A stretch of DNA of 64,000 bases. It comes from Nipponacmea schrenckii (taxonomy: Eukaryota > Mollusca > Gastropoda > Lottiidae). A program made the position numbers and the translations under genes. The notes under the pieces are model-generated. The model made no database searches. It had not been told where the DNA came from and saw only the letters and a program-made list of their open reading frames with translations. Positions 34,685 through 46,598 of this stretch are shown here, piece after piece. The stretch is from the NCBI GenBank assembly GCA_030562195.1, contig JAUJPP010000005.1, forward strand, positions 22,431,106 to 22,495,105, written 5' to 3'. The stretch's first letter is position 1. Each line of letters starts with the position of its first letter.

Positions 34685-36732
34685 TTAGTTTACTTCTCCC
34701 ATAGGTTTCTCTTTATGAAAAACAGCTAAAATATTTTTCGCAGCTGTGGATGACATACTGTTTCTTGATTCCCATGTGTTACTGCCCATGTGTGGCAGCA
34801 CGATGCAGTTCGGAATAGAGACCAGTGGATGAGATGCTGGTAGTGGTTCCGGTTCTGTGACGTCAATACCAGCGGCAGTTATCTCCCCGTTGACCAAAGC
34901 CTCATGCAAATCGTCGTGGTTGACTACTCCGCCTCGACCACTGTTTATCAAAATGGCAGATTTTTTCATCTTCTTGAAAGCATCTTTATTAAACTTATGT
35001 TTGGTCTGGGCAGTGAGATTACAACAAATGCAAATAAAATCAGATTGCTTTACAAGTTCATCAAATGACACAAATTCAGCTCCAATGTCAGAAGCGTAGC
35101 TCACACAAACTACGTCATGGTAAATAATTTTACGAACTCCAAAGGGACGCAGTCTACGTGCTACACCATAACCAATTCTTCCAAGACCTAGTATTCCTAC
35201 TGTACGTTGAGTCAGCTCTGTTCCTAATAACCACATTGGTTTCCATGGTCCCCATTCACCATTTTTCACTGCTCTAACTCCTGTAACATTTAAAAGTTAA
35301 ACATTAGACAAGATTAAGATAATTATGTTTTTCTTCAATCAATTTAACGAATGATATAGGCCTAATCGTATGTACAATATTTGTTCATGTTTGTCGCCAG
35401 TTTTTTAAAATGCGAAAAAGTAACCAAAAAATGCCATTATGTTGACAAAAGACAATGCTTAATGATGAACTAATGCATCGACGTCAGCATTCTTTCATAC
35501 AGAAATTTCGTTCCTTTCAGTCACATAATAAGGAACGACAACTCTGTATCAGGGATTGAAACCTACCTTCGAGGAGTCGCCTTGAAGTCAGCAACAGTAA
35601 TGATACAGTTAACTCAGCTACACTATCAGTGGATACATTGGGAGTATTAGCTACTACGATACCGCGTTTTTTACATTCATTTAAATCAATATGTTCATAA
35701 CCAACAGACATTGTTGCTATAACTTTTAAGTTCGGACCTGAAAATAAATATTCGTCGATAAAAATACTGATAATCTACGATGAAAGATAGAAAATGTAGT
35801 TTATCTCAACCAAATTTCCAAATGACAAATTGCCCTAACAACCTCAAATTCTTTTTAAAAACTAGCCTATATCCCATTAAAGTGATACTGCGTCTTAGAA
35901 TAGACATTAAATTTGTGGTCTCGAATGGTCAATTTGAGTATATATTCATCACTGATATCAGTTATGAAGTAATAGAATCCCTGTAAAATCTAGAAAATCA
36001 CACAACTGCATAATGATTGATATTTATAAAGCATTTTTCAATAATCAGTTAATATGGATAAGTGTTTTTGATTTATCAGATTATATAAGGATTCAATTTT
36101 TTTATTCATGACAACAGGTATATCTATGCTCTTCTTAGCCAAGTTTAAAATTTCATGTTTATGTTTCATGAAGAATATTCCTTTAACATTAACTAACTAA
36201 GTGCCCAAGAAAATGCGCTTTTAGAAGTATAGTTTTCATAGCATAAAAAAGTTTTGAAAGAGATGTAAGCCACATGAAAGTCAGTGGAAAAATTTACATA
36301 GTCATTTCTAATCAAGGGGGAATAACTCATTGAAGAAAATCAATAGGCCCTTGAACCTGGATAATTAAGGATCAATCAACAACCTTGACATTGTAAAAGT
36401 CACATTGCGAAATGTGTCCGGATAACCCAGACTTTCCTGGTTACCGGTATTCCTATTCAAAATCTAATAATTTCATAACTACAAAATTGTATATAAATGT
36501 AAATAAGCCGTTAAAAAGATTTTAAATTACCTGCAGCATCAAGAACTTCCTTGTTTATATTATCAGTTAACATACAAAACAAACCGTCAATTCCTTTCAC
36601 ATTTTTTAGTAACTCTTCTTGTGGGATTGCCTCGTCCGACTCCCAAAATGTCAGCTCACATTCCTGTTTCAGGATGTCTACACCGGTCTGTGGTACCAGC
36701 CTAGTCACATAAACCTTACGAGTACTCGACAT
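34685..36732 (-). CDS. GRHPR: glyoxylate/hydroxypyruvate reductase (GRHPR-like), paralogue 3
   Basis: Exons 36531-36732, 35567-35737 and 34685-35280 with phase-1 introns give 322 residues. Active-site features are complete: [46 protein letters not shown], the GLGRIG dinucleotide loop, Arg in NSGRGG, Glu in TEPEPLP and His in LPHMGS. It is the most canonical of the three and a likely functional glyoxylate/hydroxypyruvate reductase. Its 5' end faces away from paralogue 2 and towards the CUB gene. Confidence 0.9.
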
Positions 36733-38260
36733 GTTTCAAAGCACAAAGTTTTAATTCATAATGCAGTAAGTTTCTTCCAGATAATGCCGGGGAACCTCCA
36801 TGGATATCTGATTGGATGGTATTTTAATGTGATGACCTAACGGCGCTGTTGACCAATCATTAAATAACACTCCCTGAACACGTGCTGTTAATAGGTCTAC
36901 TGGTTCCTGTAATATTCCTGGAATATTTCTCAAGACAAATTGCTGATGTACAAATTCTGCATTATTGCAATGTGAGGTATTTCAATAGATTTTTTTTTAA
37001 ACAGCCTATGCTATAGATAGATTATCAAGGCGTGACCTTAAGCTATAGTATAGTCTAAACAAGACCTGCACGATAGTAGTCTCAATGGTATGGGTGGCTG
37101 AATGTCCAAAAATTCAAGTCCGATTCAACTAGTCTAAAATATTTTCTACTTGTGTTAGAGACAATTCTTCAGAGCTGAATGAAAGTCAACTTGTCAGATA
37201 ATAGGTGTAGGCCGACTTGTATAAAATATTGTTCACCAGACTGACGTAGCCTAATCATAATAAATTTCAGGATTAAAAAAAAAATCGACTTATTAAACAC
37301 AACATATACTTTTTATGATAATTTTGTGTGCATCTCTAGTTTCGAATTCACACATTATTGGCTAAATATTATAAACCTCGAGTCCTTTTCTTTTGTAGGA
37401 ATTCTATGTCTGATATATTCTCTCTCATTTCAGTTCAAATCCCAGGGATGTTATATAATATATAATCTCACGGATATTGTACATAAATTCCCGGGATAGC
37501 TTATCTTAACTCAAGAAGATCTTATCAAATAGAAGCTTAGCTGACTAGTTGTCGGCCTAATTCAAAGTTTGCACCCCTTTCGCCTTCCAGGGACAACAAA
37601 ACAAATAAATATCACAAATTTGCAAGAGGTTATTGTGAAAATGTCCCCAAATACCCATGATAAGAAATCCTCCTTTACAATACCTTGAACATAATATTTT
37701 GCACACGTACAAAACTAAACAGTATTTACATAAATAAGAACTAGTTATTAGCATGAACTCCAGCGATAATGAATAGATATTAAATGTTTTAATACAATAA
37801 CAGATTATGTGGTTGATACATTCTGAAAGCATTTTTAAAAAATTTCTATTCATTCTAATATAAAGTTATATTATATCCAAAGTTGGTGTATTAATTCTGA
37901 GCCTTTTTTTCATTTCTTTCAAAATTTTGAAATGAAAGTTAATCATCTGATTATTAAACTATTCATGTCTACTTAACGTGTTTAAATTGTTTTATAATCC
38001 TCGACATATAATGGTATCAGCTGTGAAGATTCCGGTAGATTATTTTGTTATTTACTTTATATTCCGTTTCTGTTTTGTAACACAAAAAGGATATCTGCGA
38101 CTGGTATTTTGATGGAGTTCTTAAGTAGCTCCAAAATACCAATCGTGACTCCCTCAAGATACCCGAGAAGAACTCCAAAATAACACGAATCCTTCGAAAT
38201 AACATAAAATAGCGTCGATCATCGAAACACGCCCACATATGGCAGCCAATTCCATCCTCG
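36733..38260. other. intergenic sequence, no gene recognised
   Basis: Several short minus-strand open frames are present (for example 37557-37853), but none resembles a protein family and none has splice or start context. Confidence 0.4.
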
Positions 38261-38269
38261 AGGTTGACA

Positions 38270-38735
38270 AGAGGTATCGATAATTATTATGTTTTCAGAT
38301 TTTCAATAAGGTTCATCCGTTGGTGATTACAAATACTCGTCAAATCCATCATGAAATGAGCTCTCTATCGTGCCCACAAAAAATTCAAGGACAAGAACAA
38401 TACCTCATTGTAAATATTTGTCGTTTTTTAATAGGGTTCATCCTTAGTTTATAACAAAGACTCACACCAAGTTTCATCAAAATCCATCAAGAATTCCAGC
38501 TCCAAATCGTGTCCACAAAGAACAAGGGCAATATAGTAAATATTTCGATTATGGTGTGATTTTCAATATGGTTCATTCTTTGGTAATAAATAAGACTCAC
38601 ACCAAGTTTCATCAAAATCCACCAAGAAACCAACTCTCTATCGTGTCCACAACAATTGTGGACAGACAAACGGGCGGACGGACGGAAATGGGTGACGACA
38701 ATAAAGGCTCCATCGTTTAATGTGGGTATATAAAA
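38270..38735 (+). repeat. GTGACGACAAT / GGAC-tract repeat family copy
   Basis: About two and a half diverged ~150-bp units containing accaagtttcatcaaaatcca, then gcggacggacgg, then gggtgacgacaataaaggct and tttaatgtgggtatataaaa. The same order of end motifs closes the 52520-53370 copy. Confidence 0.7.
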
Positions 38736-39306
38736 ATGCAGATCTCTTAGAATTATATAAATGATAATGGGCTTACTCCTGTGAGCAAATGATAGGAAGC
38801 ATACAATTTAGCACTTTTTTTTTTAATAAAGTGAAGAATAGTAAACACCAATCTTTTCATTTTTACGTCAATATATTTTGAAATATTTTAAATTCCTCAT
38901 TTTTCATATTCACAAAATCATTTTTCATTATTTGCCAATTTAAAATTTCATACAAAACTTCATTTTCTCAGTTTCGTAACGTGTTTCATAATGATACAGG
39001 TATATTTTAGTTTTTAAATTATTATGTTAATTATTAAATGTGTTGCTAGGGGCAACAGCTTACATTTCCTGCTAAATTGACAGCATTACCTTTAATTGTT
39101 TGCCTGAACTGTATAATTAACGCCATTCGAACAGATGCAACTTTATGTTCGTTTTTAATGTGACTATCTACAATAATAGCCATGTTGAGGTAAATTTTCT
39201 AATAAGAAGGAAAATGGTCAGGATAACGTTTTAATAATAAAATAATAACAAGATATATACATATATGTACTTTAGTCTATATTGTAAACTAATATGGTTT
39301 CTCAGA

Positions 39307-42300
39307 TCATACTGAAGTTGTCCCTGGTCCAGGCCTCATCTGATGGTGTACATTTGCCATCACCTCTTCATAACTTGGTGGAGGTTCGTCGGGAGGAAAA
39401 TATGGAGGAGGGTTATTTCCTATAGAAATAGAGTTCTGCGCTGAATTAGGGGTGGATGGGGCTGAAGGTTCTTCGTTTTCAATTTCTATAGGTGGAGATT
39501 GCCAATGCTGAGGTATCCTTTTTTTACAGCAAAGACAATATTGAACTGTTTCTTTTCTATATCGTTTATACAAGAAACAATGAATCCCACAAACTATAAC
39601 AACTGCCACAAGTGCTAATCCAATTATCAAACCAGTGTAGTTAAATTCTTCTACAAAATAAAAAAAAACCGGTTATTTATTAGTATATCAGTACTAAAAC
39701 CATAGTTAAATATAATTATTAGTCATTAATATGCGCATGATTATTATTTTAAAATAGCCCTTTTCTCTCTCTTCTTAAGTTATTAGCATGTATATTTTGA
39801 AAAATTTTAGGTCTGGTTTTGGAATTTGAGATCTGAAATTGAAATTATAAAATATTTCGAGATAATTAAAAAAAAAAAAGAAGTTGAGAAAATGATTTAT
39901 TTTCAATTACCAGCTCAAACTTTTCATGGTCATGGTTTATTAAATTGTAGAAGTCAAGTAATAACCAGGCGTTCATGTTAACATTTTGCCAAAGAGATTG
40001 ATTTTGGAAAGATATGGCAAATGCACTTGTTTTATAAAATATTTACATTTATATTATGAGTTATTTCCCTTGAAGCGAATTTTTGTAAATCTATGTATTT
40101 TTATAACGCATCAGAAAAGACTTTATCTTCATGTTGTGTTTACCAATCCCCTAGGGGATCCCCCATGCATAGCATCAGCATATGTTATCCCCGAGGAGAG
40201 GCCGCATCCCAATTAATCCATTTTAATCTATTGTTGTGTTTATAGATTTTGTGGTTTATTTGTAGTAAGTAATCTTTACTAAGTTGTTTATGATCTTTTC
40301 AAGGAGTTTGACTTTTAATATATATTTAAGGGATTGTAGAGGGGTTTTCTAAAAATATTAAGGAACACTGTAAGAATCAATTTTGAACATTCTAATTTTC
40401 AGTCAGCCGTCTGTAGTTTCTGCCATTCCACTAGAATTAAGTAGGGACTTGATGTGACTAATAACAAAATCTGCTTATATCACTTTGCTGTTTTAGTAGA
40501 AGCACACACCTTTGGAAGAAAATTAACTTGATCCCATCAGTGTCCCCGACATACATGAATTTTTTTAGACAACCTCTTTACAATTCCTTTAAAGGGATAA
40601 TAGCTGTTAGAATACCCTTGTCCCACGGCTTGTAATTGTGTTTAATTTTGACTATTAATAAATAAGTATGCATCCCACACCTTACAAAATTTTAAAAAGC
40701 GACAATAAAGATATATTCGGAATTTTAAAAAAAAGTGAGCCAGCGACGAGTCAATTAAGTTTGAGAATAAAAGCGTCTTGGAAATCAACGGTATACCAGC
40801 ATTGTGCAATTCAACAGTAGGGGTCAAGGGCGCGTGAAAAACCACATGTTAGATAGAGGGGGGGAAACTACTATCTCGTAGTTCCGGGAAAGCACGGGCC
40901 TAGGAATCAGACCTAATTTTTATTTCCTCGCACCGATCGGGATTCGAACCCACGGCACCTAGTCGCCTAGCAGACGACAGTCCAACTCGCTAACCACTGA
41001 GCCATTCACCACCCTAACAGAGGGATATTGATGTATAGTTATCATACCAGGTAAGTCCACTGATGGGAACATACTGTTATTGTCCAAATTTGAGTGAAAT
41101 TAAATTTTTATGTTCCTTCTAACGATATTATCCCTTTAAACTTTCAATATTAATTGCTTCTAGACTACTCTAAATATTTCAAATATCTTTTGTATTAAAT
41201 CACTACAAACTTCAGGGACGAATCTAGAAAGTGCCTGTGGGAAGTTTCAAAGATGAGTTCTCTCTCTGGGCGAGACCCAAAATGGATGAAAGCAGGGTGA
41301 ATGACAGAGCCCACCAAAGGCCAACAGATTTCAGATGGGATTGAGCAATTACAAAAGCTTCAATTTCAAGACCTATCCACCTTGCATCTTCCTGACTGAT
41401 TTTTATTTTTATACGTAGCTTACCTGATTTGCCTTCAGTTTCCGCTTTGTTATAATACTTGGCTCTGAATCCTACACCCCTTGTCTGGTCGCTGGAGTAG
41501 GACGAGAACTCAAGAAACATATATTCATTAGTACTAACATACCTTCCAATATCATAACACACTTTACCAAGTAGACGAGATTTGTCACTAGGACCTACAA
41601 ATAGAGATCCATAAATATATCTAAAATAGAAATATGTTATATTCCATTTATCTGCTAGATATACTATATTATGCCTTAACTCAGCAGTTATTGTTAAACA
41701 GAGCTTTCAGCCTTTACAAAGACTTTTCATGAAGTTAACTTTTTCATAGTTTCCAGTTAACAAGAACATCATCCAGGAAAAGTTTTGCTTTCTAGTCACA
41801 AAAATTGCAAAGAAACAAATTTATTTATCTCTCGAATAACTAACAACGAGAGATACAAAAACTTGGTCTGAATCATTAGTTTCATTTGGCAATCACCTCA
41901 TCTAGTTTCCAGATCTTTGGAAGATCGGAAATGACAGGTATAATATGAAAAAATAATCCACGTAAAGAAACACTACTAACCATCGTATATATACAAGGCA
42001 TCTAATCCACATATTGCTGGGTTACCAACAGCAGCATAATTCACATCTAAATGTACACGGACATGATTTTCAGCTGATTTTATTCTGAAACCACATTTAA
42101 CATTTCTGAAATAGAAAACAATAGATCATAAGATCATCGATATTTTAACCTTGTCGATGCATTTATTTTGTATAAATATGCTACAATTCAATATCGGAAA
42201 AACTCTGCACTAAGCTTTTTCATTCGAACGTTTGGTGGTTCCAGCCTATTTCACACCTCAATAAAACCTACGTCAATCGCAAAATCTGCAATATAACTTT

Positions 42301-43337
42301 TGTGAAAGTGACGTCATAAAACGATTCGTTTTTATTGTAATTGCAGGAATAAACACGTTTCACTAAATAATTTATAGAAGTTATAGATTCTTGAGAAGTA
42401 TAATATTACAAATTTTGAAGATGTAAAGAGATATTAATCATCCTAACAATAGTCGGATTTTGAGCTGTTTATTACATATTGGGATATGTGGTTTAAGTAT
42501 ATACTTACTTTGGATAATAGCCCGGGAAATTAGGTGATATGACAAATTGCTCTGTATATGTGGCCGTTAATTCATAATAATGATGATCTGTGCACTCTGA
42601 ATAATAAAAAACTTAAAATGAATAAATGATATTGGCTTTAAAAGAGGAAGGAATCGATTTACAACAGGCTTTGTTCTTGATCAAATTAGAAATACAGTGT
42701 CATCGAAAGAGCGTCCAGTTTTTCAGCTGAATCCGAGGCTAAAGTTCCTAGCCTTATTTACTTAACAAATTAGCTTCATACCGTACTACACAACATTAAA
42801 ACTTCAAAATAGATAACACTTCATTTCTATTAATAAGAAGGACTATATAGTCTGAGCAATGCAAAATGTTTTTGATTTTTTTCTTTATTTTAGAATCAGC
42901 TTTACTGTTGGTTTTAGAATATCTACTTTGAGAAGAAACGCATTTTTCTCAAAAACATATTAACCTAATATGAAGTCCAATATTTTGGCTGATGATCGTC
43001 CTATGTAAAAACAAATCATGTTTATATTGTTATTAACCTTAAAGACTAACGGTACTATTTTGTGACTGCTCTTTCAATACTCATAAAAATAATAGAAAAA
43101 ATCTTTGACTTTGCTAAAATAATAACTTTTGTTTATTTAGTGCACAAGATAAACTCGTCTGAAAAATAGGGTCAAGGATCTGGTGTCAAACTCTAATAAT
43201 TTACCTGGTATATTTCAAACTATCCTACTCTACTTACCAGTTTCCTCACCTGTGAAAAGTGGGTTTTTATACCGAGCTGACCTACATAGCGTAATATACA
43301 CACACCATATTATAGTTCGAGCCATCCACCTATCCAT
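39307..43337 (-). CDS. type I membrane protein with one CUB domain, PPxY motifs and a PDZ-type C-terminus
   Basis: Five exons: 43238-43337, 42509-42596, 41981-42105, 41424-41594 and 39307-39650. Phases fit throughout, giving 275 residues. Residues 1-21 (MDRWMARTIIWCVYITLCRSA) look like a signal peptide; Met5 is an alternative start. Residues 35-150 form a classic four-cysteine CUB domain (Cys35, Cys67, Cys95, Cys117) with SPNFPGYYP, LYIYDG and VGFRAKY. A possible N-glycan site is N165-Y-T. The membrane span is about 168-190. The tail has CLCCKKR, PPPY at 242-245, PPSY at 252-255 and C-terminal TTSV. PPxY motifs bind WW domains such as those of NEDD4-family ligases, and TSV fits a class I PDZ ligand. 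I do not recognise a named orthologue. The first exon rests on its phase-1 donor and signal-like sequence, so it is the least certain part. Confidence 0.75.
40589..41139. mobile_element. TTAA-ended MITE, copy 2, interrupted by a SINE
   Basis: Same ends as copies 1 and 3 (TTAAAGGGATAATAGCTGTT at left, TTAA at right). The middle is replaced by a SINE at about 40855-41013. It lies in the last intron of the CUB gene. Confidence 0.85.
40855..41013 (-). mobile_element. tRNA-derived SINE, family B, nested in MITE
   Basis: Read from 41013 downwards: ggtggtgaatggctcagtgg (box A region), later gtgggttcgaatcccgatcg (box B region), then a non-tRNA body. The 5' and 3' ends cannot form an acceptor stem, so it is not a tRNA gene. 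Confidence 0.7.
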
Positions 43338-43680
43338 AATTCAAACCCTTACAGTACATTATGCACATTTTACTTAACATTCAATTTAAAATCCACAATG
43401 TTTATGACAAAATTTGGCTTATCGGTCTACAGGTATACATCCAAATAGACGATGTCACAGCCTTGACCTTTACTGAATTTCGTTCAGGTGTAAAATAGTC
43501 GTGTTTATCCAGTCTTTATGTCTATGAACCTCGCATTCTTATGAATTGACTAATCTGCAATTCATCACTATTGCTCCAGATAAATTGCTATAGTGGTGTA
43601 AAGTAGTGGGTTATAGAAATGGTGCTGTTTAAAGTGTATACGTAAATTAATATGCTGAAGTTTATTGTAAACAGCTATGT

Positions 43681-45480
43681 ATAAAGAAATTTGTTTGGCA
43701 GTGTTACCATATAAAGTAGTGAGGAATTGCTATCGTGCTTTATGAATTAATGATAAATTCCTACTGTGCTATATGAATAAATAGTATTTGCAATGATGTT
43801 GCAGTATAAAGTACATAAAGTATAAATTGATCTGGAGCTGAATAAAGTAGTGGTAAATTGATGTGGAGCTGAATAAAGTAGTGGTAAATTGATGTGGAGC
43901 TGAATAAAGTACCGGTAGTGGTAAATTGATGTGGAGCTTTATAAAGTAGTTTTAAATTGATTTGGAGCTGAATAAAGTAGTTGTAAATTGAGTGGTAATG
44001 TTTAAAAAATGAGCAACAACTATTGCGCTATATAATGTAAAAGCAATGGTGTTGTATAAAGTAGTGGTAAATTTTCATATAAAGTAGTGTTAAGTTGGTT
44101 TGGAGCTGAATAAAGTAGTGGTAAATTGATAAAAAAAAATAGTGGTAAATAGATATACCACTTGATTTGAGATATATAATGTAGGCCAATGTGGATTTTT
44201 CTGGAATAACAATAGACGTAATAGCTTTACAGTATATACCAGTCTTCTTATTTTATAGTGGTTTAGTATTTTGTAATGATAGCTGCTGTATAAAGAAATT
44301 TGTTTGGCAGTGTTACCATATAAAGTAGTGAGAAATTGCTATGGTGCCTTATAAATAAATAATAAATTCCTACTGTGCTATATGAATAAATAGTATTTGC
44401 AATGATGTTGCAGTATAAAGTACATAAAGTATAAATTGATGTGGAGCTGAATAAAGTAGTGGTGAATTGATGTGGAGCTGAATAAAGTACCGGTAGTGGT
44501 AAATTGATGTGGAGCTTTATAAAGTAGTTGTAAATTGATTTGGAGCTGTATAGTGGTAATTGCAATGGTAATGTTTAAAAAAATGAGCAACAACTATTGC
44601 GCTATATAATGTAAAAGCAATGGTGTTGTATAAAGTAGTGGTAAATTTTCATATAAAGTAGTGTTAAGTTGGTTTGGAGCTGAATAAAGTATTTGTAAAT
44701 TGAGTGGTTAATTGTTGTGGAGCTGAATAAAGTAGTGGTAAATTGATTTACCACTCGATTAGATAAATAATGTAGGCCAATGTGGATTTTTCTGGAATAA
44801 CAATAGACGTAATAGCTTTACAGTATTACCAGTCTTTGTTTGACAGTGTTACCATATAAAGTAGTGAGGAATTGCTATGGTGCCTTATAAATAAATAATA
44901 AATTCCTACTGTGCTATATGAATAAATAGTATTTGCAATGATGTTGCAGTATAAAGTACATAAAGTATAAATTGATCTGGAGCTGAATAAAGTAGTGGTG
45001 AATTGATGTGGAGCTGAATAAAGTACCGGTAGTGGTAAATTGATGTGGAGCTGAATAAAGTAGTTGTAAATTGATTTGGAGCTGAATAAAGTAGTTGTAA
45101 ATTGAGTGGTAAATTGTTTGGAGCTGAATAAAGAAGTGGTAAATTGATGTGGAGCTGAAAAAAAATAGTTGTAAATCGAGTGGTAAATTGATTTGGGGCT
45201 GGTAAATTGATAAAAAATATTTGTACATTGATTTGGAGTTAAATAAAGTAGTGGTAAATCGATAAAAAGGAGAGGTTAATTGATTTGGAGTTGTATAAAA
45301 AAAAGTAGTGGTAAATTGATTTGGAGCTGTATAGTGGTAATTGCAATGGTAATGTTTAAAAAATGAGCAACAACTATTGCGCTATATAATGTAAAAGCAA
45401 TGGTGTTGTATAAAGTAGTGGTAAATTTTCATATAAAGTAGTGTTAAGTTGGTTTGGAGCTGAATAAAGTAGTGGTATTT
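43681..45480. repeat. multi-scale tandem repeat: 31-bp units within ~550-600-bp blocks
   Basis: A ~31-bp unit (aaattgatgtggagctgaat plus aaagtagtggt) recurs many times. Around it, larger blocks repeat: tttggcagtgttaccatata appears near 43695 and 44307 and, with one change, near 44842; aatgtaggccaatgtggatt recurs near 44180 and 44770. The end module occurs again at about 47384-47492. Minus-strand open frames here are repeat artefacts. Confidence 0.85.
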
Positions 45481-45675
45481 GCAATTTGTAATGAGGATTT
45501 GCTATGGTGCTATATATTATGTTATGGTAAAATGGGGTGTATAAAGAGGCAGTTGTAAATTGAAATGATGGTGTATACAATAATTGCAGTGGTGGTGTTT
45601 TGCTTATGTGGATGCACCAAGAAACAGGTGGGAGTATAAAGTTTATGGTATATGCTATGGTACTGTATAATGCAA

Positions 45676-46030
45676 AAAATGAAATGAAATGAATGGAGTT
45701 TTACGTCCTACTCTTCTGCACCTTATGGGCTAATGAAGACGGGCAACGCCATGCAATGTGCAATGAGGGAAATTTTGCCAGGACAGCGGCATTAGCCTAC
45801 TCTTTTTGCGATTTCCAACTGTCGAGGGATCTTTAACGTGCACAGCCTGTAGCACACGGGGCCATCCGAACGACTAGACGCTTTTTCCTATCAGTCCCTC
45901 CGACCTGCATCACTGACAAGGTGAAACCGGGCTGAAAAATCCGAAAGTTCATCTCGACCTTTGCCGGGATTGAACCCTGGACCTTCAGGTTAGCGAGCAA
46001 GCGTCTAACCCACTGAGCCACCGCGGCTCC
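45676..46030 (-). mobile_element. tRNA-derived SINE, family A (best copy)
   Basis: Minus-strand head at 46030: ggagccgcggtggctcagtg, then a box B-like gggttcaatcccggc, then the shared body ending with cattcatttcatttcatttt. The long minus-strand open frame through it (45833-46120) is a translation of the SINE, not a gene. Confidence 0.85.
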
Positions 46031-46598
46031 ACTGTATAATGCAATGGTTAGTGATAGAGGTGCAGTATTAGGTAATGATAATTTACTATGGGTGCTCATA
46101 TTATACCTGTCGAGGCTCATTCGTGGTTAACGAAAATTAAGAAAGACATTTTTATATTTTATTACTTGAACGATAAAAATTTGTTTATATAAAATACGTG
46201 TATAACAAAAAAATACCTTGACTTGTATCTGGTTGTTAAAGAATCACAGAGAAAATTGAGAAATGATTTTAAAGTCCCAGGAATTCATCAAAAGAAAGGG
46301 TAGTTGTCTGACAAAATGCCTTGTTTCAAATATCACCAGTTTGAAAAGTGGTTTTCTGTTTTATTTGTTTACATAAATGCTAAATTGTATCTGATGGTAC
46401 TATCTAAGGGCTTTTGCGATAGTTAAGTTTGAGTGGAATTGCAAATAAGACGTCTGAAAATTGGAATGGTGCAAATATAATTATGTTCAACCAGTGTCCT
46501 GGTGGAAATATAAATATACTGAATATACAAACAATCTCAACGAATACTTGAGTATATGAAATGCTAATAATAATAATTTTCTATTTTAAAATTTTACA

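Noticed and set aside
40868..41013. Possible tRNA gene on the minus strand
   Set aside because: Box A and B are present, but the ends cannot pair as an acceptor stem and the sequence continues into a SINE body.
44263..45580. Minus-strand frames rich in Leu, Tyr and Pro
   Set aside because: They arise from the 31-bp and block repeats; no start or splice logic.
45833..46120. 95-codon minus-strand frame (contains AVAQWVRRLLANLKVQG)
   Set aside because: It is the translation of a tRNA-derived SINE whose copies recur in this window.
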